Position numbers and translations under genes: made by a program
From: Branchiostoma floridae
Taxonomy: Eukaryota > Chordata > Leptocardii > Amphioxiformes > Branchiostomatidae
DNA: 64,000 bases
Assembly (NCBI RefSeq): GCF_000003815.2
Contig: NC_049992.1
Coordinates: 3,651,882-3,715,881, forward strand
Direction: 5' to 3'
Notes under the pieces: generated by a model
What the model was told of the DNA's origin: nothing
The model's input: the letters and a program-made list of their open reading frames with translations, nothing else
Databases searched by the model: none
In this document: one piece after another, positions 11,783 to 23,000 of the stretch
How positions within the stretch are numbered: the stretch's first letter is position 1
Layout: the number at the start of each line of letters is the position of its first letter

Positions 11783-12556
11783 CTAATGCTAAAGTATTGG
11801 TGCATTGGACATTGGGTTCAAGGCCAAATTCAAAGGTCAATCATATCACAGCTCTTTCATTTGTCTACAATTGTATCTGACCACCCCAGCAGCACAAGCT
11901 GTTGTAACAGCTAATAATAATGATAGCTACATGTATTATACAAGTAGCTACATGTATATGTATGTATAAGTACACTGCACATAACGTACTTCTGTAGAGA
12001 AACTTTAACTGTCACCTAATTGGTAAGTACTGAGTATCATTCACACTTAATTTGTAACACTTCTACTAACTGTAGCTCTCTATGTAGCAAACTTAACTGT
12101 GATTATATAGAGTAGTTCAGAGATTGGTGGTACTGCACTCAATTCCTACCATTTCCCTGAAACATCTTAACTTGAAAGTTAACCTGTGTGTTACAGTCAT
12201 TCTGGAGCATTCCTGGACAAAAACTGGAGTTAGTCAGCTGAAGAAAATTTGGATAAGTACAATATTTGTGTTTGAAAATTACAGATCAACTCAGATCCAG
12301 CATGAGAATGACTTATACTTCCTGCTGCCTAAGGCTTAGGTCCCAATTGCCAGGCAGTTCACAGGCTGTTTTGGGGCATGTCACCCCTAGGCAGTATTTT
12401 TAGGCCCGGCCTAGCACTGGGTTGGATTTAAGTCTGACTTGAAGTCCCGATATCAGCCTGCTGCCTATGTGTCCACATTGTATTGTTTATGTCGCAACTT
12501 GAATAAAAACCTGAGACCTGCTGGTAACAAATACACACAGTAACCTACCCGAGGGG

Positions 12557-12767
12557 TACTGTAAATGCAGAAATGTTCGAGGTGGATTAATGTTCGCGGT
12601 TTTCGCGGTGACACCTTAACCGCGAACTTAAAACCACCGCGAAAATTTTTCTATAATGGTATTAGACTGTAGTCTATGGTGTTACCGCAAAATTAAAACC
12701 ACCGCGAAAAGTCCCTTTTCCCGCTACCGCGAAATTAAATCCCCGCAACTTAAATGCATTTACAGTA
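12557..12767. mobile_element. MITE with TACTGTAAATGCA-type termini, copy 2
   Basis: Complete copy: TACTGTAAATGCAGAAA at the left, TGCATTTACAGTA at the right, with internal CGCGGT / ACCGCG palindromic blocks. Confidence 0.85.
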
Positions 12768-12834
12768 ACTGAGCGGTAACGCCCAGTATCCAGCAGGCCA
12801 ATGGGACAAATTTATGGCATTGGAATCTGGCTGG

Positions 12835-13300
12835 ATCAACATCCCTGTATCTGTATCTAATATAGTAATTATAGCCTGTATAACCGCCCTTCAGCGTAAC
12901 ACACCAGCTTCGAAGGCACGCGGCACGGCAGCAGCTGGTTGTATTACACCAAAGTAAATGCCACACCTAACTTTTGCACATCTATCTGCAAGTGGTCTTT
13001 ACAACTATCCAGAGAAGATGCCCCTACTGTGCTTGGTGATAACATATTCCACTCTACAATAGTTCTGGGAAAATACAAATTTTTGAATACATCAAGCCTA
13101 GGTTAACTTCAAGGTTTGTAACTCTGGTACTTGAAGGCATGACTTTTACCTGACGGTCACCAGTGCAATTGGGACCAAAGCCTAACCCAGTAACAATTAG
13201 AGATGGCTCCTCAGCATACTGAGGGTTTAGTAATTGACACAGTTTCTGGTTTCTTACACTGACACTAGTACTACTGTATCTACACAACAACCTTGTACCT
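12835..13300 (-). mobile_element. CR1-like LINE 3' end
   Basis: The minus strand contains the AACCAGCTGCTGCCG block, the TTATAC tract and the ATACAGATACAG terminal repeat shared with 19270-19430, 43395-43865 and 54055-54110. Decayed reverse-transcriptase tail codons precede it (compare FPRTIVEWN in the 43.4 kb copy). Confidence 0.65.
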
Positions 13301-14030
13301 GGCTATAATAACATGAATGAAATGTTTGACAATGCTATGTCCGTGGAAGCAGCAAGTTACCGTGTGCATAGTTAGTTTGGCATTGATTATAACTTATATG
13401 CTGGTTACTTATAATTTTTAGGGAGGAATTCGAAGCATAATGTCCTATCATGTTCACTATAATTGACTGCTAGTTTCACCACAGGAAATGTTTGATGGTA
13501 GTGGAAAGGACATCTAAGGCAATTTGATTCATAATCTCAATTCTTCAGCAACATTGCTGCAAATACTTCCATATAAGAAATTCAGTACCCTTTTCCTTAC
13601 TACAAATGTAGAGTGATTTAAAGGTAGAGTGAAGTTGGCAAGTATGGAGAATTCTTGAATTTATAAGTCAGGAACTAGGGCCATCTGGGAAGACAAGCAA
13701 AACAAAAGTCTTCAAATGACTGCAGATATCCCATATATATGGTGTACTAATGTTTTGGGGTTACTGCAACTTCTAAAATGACTGGGACCTGCTATACAAA
13801 ATGTAGTTAAAATACTTGTTATACAGGATATCATTGACCCTCAAGCTTAAGTAACGTCGTCCAAAATGACTCACTTCTCATTTCATAAGCACAACTGTAA
13901 CGTATACAAAGAATAATCAACTGGAAGCTTTCCATATATTAGTTACACAACCAAAAACTGCAATTTGATATTTTTGCACCAGAATTTCACACTGCATGCA
14001 ACATGACAGCGACGATGTCATCTGAAGACA

Positions 14031-17000
14031 TCACTCAGATTTGGTATCCTTTGATGGCTTGGAGGCCCTGGGCTTGAGAAGTTTCTTAAGGAAGGGAGCA
14101 GCTGCTAAGAAGACGAGGAAGGGCCAGTGTCCGGTGAAGTACAGCGATCGGTGGACCTGAGGGGAAAGTAGAAAACAAACCACTTTAATGGCCGTGTTTA
14201 AAATGATACTGGTGATAATGCGGTTATGGCTGTGCTTAAAATCGTAAAGATAAAAATTGTTCTTGAGACTTAAGACAGCACTTGGCACACTTAAGAAGAA
14301 CTAAGGGTATTACTGGGCACCATAGGTAACAATTGAGGAAGATAAGTGAGTGTAATACCTGACAGGTTTGTTAGACAGGTTGCATCATTACCCGTCACCA
14401 CTTGGCACACTTAAGGAGGGCAAAGGGTTACCCCAATGGATACCCCAGGTGAATGTAACACCTGAGTAGACAGGTGTGTTAGACCTGTGTGTTAGGTGTG
14501 TCAGACAGGTGAGTTAGACAGGTGTGTTTCGAGAGCTGGACAGGCGAATATACAGGACCTGGTGTGTTAGACACCTGTATCCTTACCTGCCACCACTTGG
14601 CCGACTTGAGCAGAGCGAATGGTGTTAGTGGGTACCCCAGGTGTGTGTAACACCTGAGTTAGACAGGTGAGTATACAGGTGAGTCCCTACCTGCCACCAC
14701 TTGGCCGACTTGAGCAGAGCGAATGGTGTTAGTGGGTACCCCAGGTGTGTGTAACACCTGAGTTAGACAGGTGAGTATACAGGTGAGTCCCTACCTGCCA
14801 CCACTTGGCCGACTTGAGCAGAGCGAAGGGTGTTAGGGGATGCCCCAGATGTGTGTAACACCTGAGTTAGACAGGTGAGTATACAGGTGAGTATACAGGT
14901 GTGTCCTTACCTGCCACCACTTGGCCGACTTGAGCAGAGCGAAGGGTGTTAGCGGGTACCCCAGGTGTGTGTAACACCTAAGTTAGACAGGTGTGTTAGA
15001 CAGGTGAGTATACAGGTCAGTCCTTACCTGCCACCACTTGGCCGACTTGAGCAGAGCAAAGGGTGTTAGGGGGTACCCCAGATGAGCCAGCAGCACCAGC
15101 TTGAGGGCGACCAGTAGGAAGGGCCTGACGACCGGGTGCCTCACCACGGACGACACCAGCGGGCTGACCTTCATCAGGTCATGGGCCTGGGGACAAAGGG
15201 TATAGGTCATAGGTCAAAGGCAGGTCAAATAAATAGAAAAAGATTGATTCAACATGTTTTAATTTGTATAGTTCAGCTCGTATAACCACCCTTTTGTGTA
15301 ACACTGAACATTAAACTCAACCATTTTTCTGAATATTTTGGATTTTTGTTGAACTTGAAACTAATTTTTTCTGTTGTGCAGTAAGTGTCCTAGTCCGTTA
15401 AGATTAACGGAAATAGTGTAACACATGGTTGTGTTTGCTAGCTGAACATGTTATATCAAACAATGTATCAGTGTCACTTAGCCTCTGATATCTACACATG
15501 TACCTCTAACTCTCTAACTCGTGAGGGTGCCCCTACTGAACTTGCTGACAAAAAGTTTGAATCTATGTGGTTCCTGCATGTTCATTAGTTCCCATTGTCA
15601 CAATATTATAATGTTACAACCATGACCAGGTTTTTTTGCTGTTTGCTATATATTGATTATGACCTTGTTTGCTAAAATCCTGACCTGTTTTTCGGCATTG
15701 ATATATTACACTATGTTACAATTATGACCATTTTTCTCGCCATTTTCTACAATTATGGACTTTCTCCTTGTTTGCTAAAATCCTGACCTGTTTTTCAGCG
15801 TTGACATACACCAGCTCCAGGAAGAAGCAGGCGTAGTACCCGGAGTGGAATCCATGCCACAGCGCCAGGAACACCAGGGTGAACAGCTGGGACAGCATCC
15901 GGTTATTCAGGAACTTCAGGCGCTTGTACACATAGCTGTGGGTGGGCAGGATACACACAAGAGGTTACACAAGAGTAACTATTACACAAGCATGTAAGCT
16001 GTGCCATAGTGCTAGGAACACCAGGGTGAACAGCTGGGACAGCATCCGGTTATTCAGGAACTTCAGTCGCTTGTACACATTGCTGTGGGAGGGCAGGAAA
16101 CACAAAAGATGTTACACAAGAGAACAGTAACTGTTACACAAGCATGTAAGCCGTGCCACAGTGCCAAGAACACCAGGGTGAACAGCTGGGACAGCATCCA
16201 GTTATTCAAGAACTTCAGCCGCTTGTACACAGAGCTGTGGATGGGCAGGAAACACACAAGGTTACACAAGAGAACAGTTACTGTTACACAAGCATGTAAG
16301 CTGTGCAACAGCGCTAGGAAGACCAGGGTGAACAGCTGGGACAACATCCGGTTATTCAGGAACTTCAGTCGCTTGTACACGTAGCTGTGGGTGGGCAGGA
16401 TACACACAAGAGGTTACATTAGAGAGCGGTTACTGTTACACAAACATGTAAGCCGTGCTACTGTGAGCACCAGGAACACCAGGGTGAACAGCTGGGACAG
16501 CATCCGGTTATTTAGGAACTTCAGTCGCTTGTACACGTAGCTGTGGGTGGACAGGAAACACACAAGGGGTTACATTAGAGAACAGTTACTGTTACACAAG
16601 CATGTAAGCTGTGCCACAGCGCCAGGAACACCAGGGTGAACAGCTGGGACAGCATCCGGTTATTCAGGAACTTCAGCCGCTTGTACACGTAGCTGTAGGC
16701 GGGTTGGATACACACAAGGGCTTACACAAGAGAACAGTTACTCAAGCAATTGACTCTTATAGTAACTTATACATGTATGGCCTACTTTGGTCAGTACTGA
16801 CCATGGTAAAATCCTAATTGATATCAGCCCTACAGCTGCGACTATGGCTAAACAGTCCTATACAGGAATGACAGTCTCTGCCACATGTAGGACACGTCTG
16901 TATGCTGACTCAGGTCTGTTGTGAAGCTCTTCTTTCTGGATCTGCTTTTCTGTCTAAGAGTCATTGCATGTTAAAAAATCACACATATCCGAACTCTGCC

Positions 17001-20000
17001 TCATTTTGCTTGTTTTTCTTGTGCAATGACTGTTGTTGCTGAAATCTACAAAATTCAAAATTGACATTTTGGGACCATCAACTGTCACCAATATTACTAT
17101 GCTACATCAATTTCTTCATTCTGGAGACAATGTGGTCAAAAACATCTTTTTCAAAAACATCTTCTTTAAGAGGAATCATACCCAAATACAGCCAATACAT
17201 ATAGCTAATACAAGCCAGAATCTTATGACCAGTCTATTACTGTGAACTGCAGTACACGAGCAAACTGCAAGGTGTCCTTACTGTGCAGCCCACTTGTTGG
17301 TGTTGATGTTGAAGGAGTCGATGACGTCCTGGAAGCTCATCACCATCTCGAACTTGCTCAGCTTGATGTTCTTACAGGAGTCCCACAGGGGGTTTCCGTG
17401 TTCGTCCCTGCCGTTGTACGTCAGACTGCTCAGGATGCAACTCCCCTCCTAATGGGCACAATCAAATCATTCTTAAAACCCTATAAGAGCCTTCAAAAGC
17501 AAGGAGTCCCACAGGGGGTTTCCGTGCTCGTCCCTGCCGTTGTACGTCAGGCTGCTCAGAATGCAGCTCCCCTCCTGGTAAGGACAATCAAGTGGTTCTT
17601 AAAACCCTATAAGAGCCTTCAGCAGCATGAACCAGCACTCATATAGTCATGTTCCTAGTTTAAATCATTTTACCAAGTAAGATTTGCACTATTAGAGTCA
17701 AGAAGTGGGGACAATCAAGCAATTCTCAAAACCCTCAAATAGTTTTGTGAAGACTGTTAAATGATGGTCTTCATGGTCTAAACCTGTATATATAATAGTG
17801 AGTGATGCTCATTGTTGACATATATGTAGTACTTACTGCACTTCTGAATGCATCACTCCCTCACTAAAATACTGCTTCAGTCTGCAGTAACTACAATATA
17901 TTATAAAATAAGAAGAGATAATAAGAATCCAATCGGGCAAAACATGCCCCAAACGTTTCTTCCCCCAGCATCTGACTGTGCTGTTATCATATTGTGGCCA
18001 CATGTCTTTGAGTGAATCAGACTCACCGCGAGCAGCCAGCATCCCACATACTTGTACAGCATCACCTTTCCCCAGATCAGCACAAATATGTACTTCTGTA
18101 GCCATGGCAACTCCTGAAGTAAACACAAATACAATAGTAGCCATGGAAACTACTGACTTGGAGGTAAACTTGAACGTCGGGTCACCACACTTAACAAATC
18201 TACCACATACCATCGCAATAGTACGCTGCGTACTGAAGATATAACGGAAACGCACAAAACACAAACTTTAAAACTATACCTGTGTTTCATACAGATAATA
18301 ATGGCAACTTCTGGAGTTAACAGAAACATTCAAATTTTTACTAAATTTTAGACTCGCTGTGTTCAACTTACGAAGAATGACGGCTCCGTCATGTAATCGT
18401 CGTAATAGTACCCGTTCAGGACAGCAAACGCCACAGTGTAGCCCAGCCCAATAGCCATCCGCTTCAGCGCAGGAACAACACTAAAACAGCACGGAAATAG
18501 GACAGGTACGTTAGTTATGGGCTGCCCCCTAGTGGCATTTAAAGGAACTGCAGACTTTCTTTATTCATGGTATTTCAGGTTCATGATCTTAGAATTTGGT
18601 ATGATAACTGACATGATTGTGAGGGTGCTAAAGGGTGTGACCTTCTTGAAAAAATCTAAACAACAAATTAAGATATTTCAATCTTAGGAGGATATATGCC
18701 TTACCTTTGTGACAAATTTCAACTCATTCGATGAAAGAATGACCCTGTTATAAAACCAATGACACTACCTCGTATGAAATCAACTGGGATAAGTAGTTGG
18801 GGTCTGACTTCTTAGCATATCCATGTACATTACCAATATGACCAAACTGAATACAATTATTGGTTTTGCTGTTACTAAATGTGTTTCAATATTGATTTCT
18901 GCACAACCTTTGTTCTTCATATATTTATGCAGAACGTGGATCTGTGAATGAAAGATGACGCTCACCAGGCCGGTCGTTTTCCCTCCGTGTTGTCGGTCAG
19001 TTTCCCCTCGATCATGTCCAGGTACATCCGCATAGGGAACTGGAAAAATATCAGAGTTAGACTCAGGTGTGCAGGAGGGAAGGATGAGTATGGGAATGAG
19101 GCTAGGGAGTACATTTGTGAAGATTAGACATCCAGGTATCGTTAAAATTGAAGAAGATTCACTCTTTACTTCTGGATACTTTAAAAATTTTAATAGACGT
19201 TTCGAAAGGCATGCACCTTTCTTCATCAGTGAAAAGAAAATGAGCATATAGTACAGTAGGGGCATCTTCTCTGGGTAGTTTTAAAGAACGCTTGCAGATA
19301 GATGTGCAAAAGTTAAGGGTAACGAGTTGTTTGGTGTAATATAACCAGCTGCTGCCGCGCCGCATGCCTGCGAAGCTGGTGTGTTACGCCGAACAGCGGT
19401 TATACCGGCTATATAGATACAGATACATATCCATGAGCATATTCACTGAGGAAGAAAGGTGGATGCCTTTTGAAAGGTCTATCAAAATTTTTAAAGTATC
19501 CAGAAGTAAAGAGTGAATCTTCTTCAATTTTTTGAGGCCAGGGAGTGTTTGAAGGAATGAGCAGGAGTGACTGACTGAAGCTGTAAGTGACTGAGTGAGG
19601 GAACAACTGAGAAGAGGGAATGAGGGACAGTGAATGATTGAATTTATAAAGAAAGGAGGGAGGGATTGAGGCTCAGGGAAATGACAGAGGGAGGGAGTGG
19701 TGGTAGGAAAGTGAATGATGGGACTGGAGAGTGAATGGAAAGGAAAGGATTTATGATTGTATAAAAAGGATACAAACATTTGACATTGTATGTAAGATCG
19801 TTACGTGTGTTCCAAAGGCCTCCTCCAAAAGTAGTGCTTAGCCACTGATGGAGCTAACGTTACTCCGGCAAAAGAATATAGAAATTAATAAACATAAAAC
19901 CTTTGAGTGTGACTTTTGATTTGCCACCCACAGAGAAGGAGTCAACTGTGAGAATAAAAAGGACTGGTCCTTAGTCTTCTCACTCCTTTGAAATCTTTTC

Positions 20001-23000
20001 CGGATGAATCACATGAAACAAGGGTTATCTTAGAGCACTGTAACAGTTATAGTACGGTTGTTTCTTCGCAGAATGGGCAAGAAGAATCGGATGTCAGCTA
20101 TTGTTGAACAAGGCACTGAATGCACTCAAACACAATGAGTACAAAACAGTCCTTAGCCTCCATTCTTCTACAACTGACAAAAACATCCACACGTCTGAAT
20201 ACCACAGGTCAGAGGTCATACACTAGCCAGATGGCACATGACCTTGGAACAATGCTCAAGGAGTCTATCAGCAACAATTGTTCAGCCCCAAACTGACGTC
20301 TATTTCCGCTTTAAAGAAAACTTTCAAAAGGCTAATGTTGCACAAGTCAGTACCACCTCTAGAGGTCACCACATGGCAGATGGAACGCGACCTTGGGACA
20401 ATACACAAGACAGCTCTATCAGGAACAGTTGTCCTGCTCCAAGGTGACCTTTTAGGTTCAGTTGAAACATGATTCTCCATTCCATAGTTACCATGGCAAT
20501 TGATGAAGCATTGCAGAACATGTCTTGTGCAGAAATTTTTCCTTGTGTGGCAGCTTTAGATTTGGAAGGTTAATTTTCAGGCAAATTTTTGGAATTGTAC
20601 CAGTTAATATTGTGAGAAGTTGTTTGAGTTTGAGTTGTTCTTAAAGACACAGTACCTTACCCCCCCCTCCTGCACCCCCCCTGCAGTACTCACCTGTGGT
20701 CCGACCAGTACCCCCCCCCCCCCAAAGTGGAAGGAGTGCCCTGCCACCTCCAGCAGACTGGGAAGCCTGGTCAGTCCCAGCTGTACCCCCTACATTACCC
20801 CCCTAACTTACACCCCTAACTTACACCCCTAACTTACCCCCCTGATGCACCCCCCCCCCTGCGGTACCCACCTGTGGTCCCACCAGCACCCCCCCAAAGT
20901 GGAAGGAGTGCCCAGCCACCTCCAACAGACTGGGCAGCCTGGTCAGTCCCAACTTCTTCTGATCAGCTGACTGCTGGGCCTAATGAAAAACAAGTTTGAG
21001 GTTAAAAAATAATGCTACCGACTTTCACCTTTATTGGTGGGGTAACCAATATCTGTTGTTTGAGAAAAGGACATAGTTTCAAATTGCAATATTTTCAAAA
21101 TATAAAAGTTTGAAACCGCTGTCCTTTGGCTCAATATCCCTATCTACCCTGAGTTGGGTAGATAGCTGAGCTGATATAGGTTATCCCGCAGATAAAGGTA
21201 ACCTAGTACATACTAATAAAAATGCTTAATAACTGGAAAATCAACATATCGACAGAGTTTAAGGAGTTGTACCCTGACCAACACATACAATTTAAGGGAG
21301 TATAGACAAATTAGATCCAAATAAGCCTTCCTTCAAACCCCCTAGAGTTCCCCTTTAACTTTAAAACAAAGGCCTTACCGGATCCTTCCCGCCATCAAAG
21401 TGGTCAGTCACCAGCCCTGCAAACAGTATAACATATCAACAATGAATTACCAAATACCAACCAAGCCAATAATCATTTAAAGCACCCAATCCTGTGCTAA
21501 TGCATTGTGGGCACAATAAATAAAGGGGTCCATTTGTGGCATGTTTGTGTGTTCTTTTTAAGTGCTCAAAGTATGAAATAATGATACAAAATGTGCTAGT
21601 ATGGTGAAGTAAATGTCAATATTGTAACTTACAATTGTTTTTTCCAGGACATTTCCAATTTCAATGCTCTAAAATTGTATAGGGGGGTCTTTGATTATAA
21701 CTCTCGAAGAAATTATTTCCAGAATTTACACATTTTAAAGGGACAGATACGATTTAATTTTGGGCACCGCTTTAGATGTTCACCTTACCGATGAGGCGTA
21801 GAGTCATGACGCAGTGTGGTGTGGTCCACATGACATCGTAAGTGTTGGAGGCACAGAAGTGGTACCCGGCTAGCAGGTAAGCCTGGAGGGACAACAACAT
21901 ACAAATGTACAACTATCATGGTTACAGAAAGTTTTCTAGAAACAATAGCAAAATAGATTCAAAATAATGTTCGCAGCGGTTTTATGTTTACGATTTTCGG
22001 AGTGGCCGCTTTACCGTAATCTCTAAACCAACGCAAACATCTTTTTCATTACAGAATGCGATTACAGTATATGGCACTGACGTGAACTCAAAATTGCCGC
22101 GAGCACTCAAAGTCCATTTTCCCGCTACCACAAAATTAAAACCATGCATCTTAAATGCATTGAATTTCACACTATTACATCAGATTCTGTCATCTCTACC
22201 TTTCTTCTTGTTGTTCACCATGTAAGTTTTCTTGCTGTTTCTACAGGAAGGTATACTTTTACAGAGAAGGTTGCTATACCCTTCCCCTTTAGCATTGTTT
22301 GAGGCACCTCGAGTAAGGCACTCCCATTTTAGGTCCCTTCTGAAAGACGGGTGCAGCCTTAAACGGAATGCCCTTCCCAGGATTTGAAACACAGTCTCCC
22401 AGTTACCGAATCGAAACCAGAAACGCAACTGTGAGGCTGCTACCAGTTAAGCTACAGGGACATCCCTTTCTTAAGATACAAGAATTTAATTTGCTGGTTT
22501 TTGGGATTAGAGCATACTCCTGCAGTACAAAAAAACTACAGAATCTACCACTGAACTCACCATGTTGAAGACGAAGGCCAGCTGTACAGACAGAAGTTTT
22601 GGACCAATGATTCTCATCAGCATGTAGTTTGTGAAGACGCAGATGACATGGTGGATGATGTCAGTTCCTGCAAGTAGAAAAACACAACAGAACGCCAGTC
22701 AAACTCCTGACCCATGACCCATAACCCCTAACCCTGACAGTTCTCATCAGCAGGTAAGTTTGTGAACATGCACATATCGTTACTAACATATGGTGGATGA
22801 TGTACCTACAGATGGTTACAAATCCCAGGACCACAGTCAGACAGACTGAGTTTAACCTGCCCCAGAAGACCATTCTGGGGACAGATAAAATCTGTTTCTG
22901 TGGCAGTCAGGGATAAACAAGTCCATTAGCCCGATTGTCCCGGCCATGTAAAAGTGCAGTTCGGGCAAGCAGAAGTGCTTCCCCACTTGTCCGACGGGCA

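Larger units (their letters stand above)
9641..14030. other. Intergenic / 3' flank of the LPCAT3 gene
   Basis: No host exons are recognised. The stretch holds LINE debris (10100-10620), a hAT-like MITE (11610-11782), a CGCGGT-type MITE (12557-12767) and a CR1 3' end (12835-13300). The nearest AATAAA on the minus strand that I noticed is at 10696-10705, which would imply a 3.3-kb LPCAT3 3'UTR, so the true 3' end is unknown. Confidence 0.5.
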
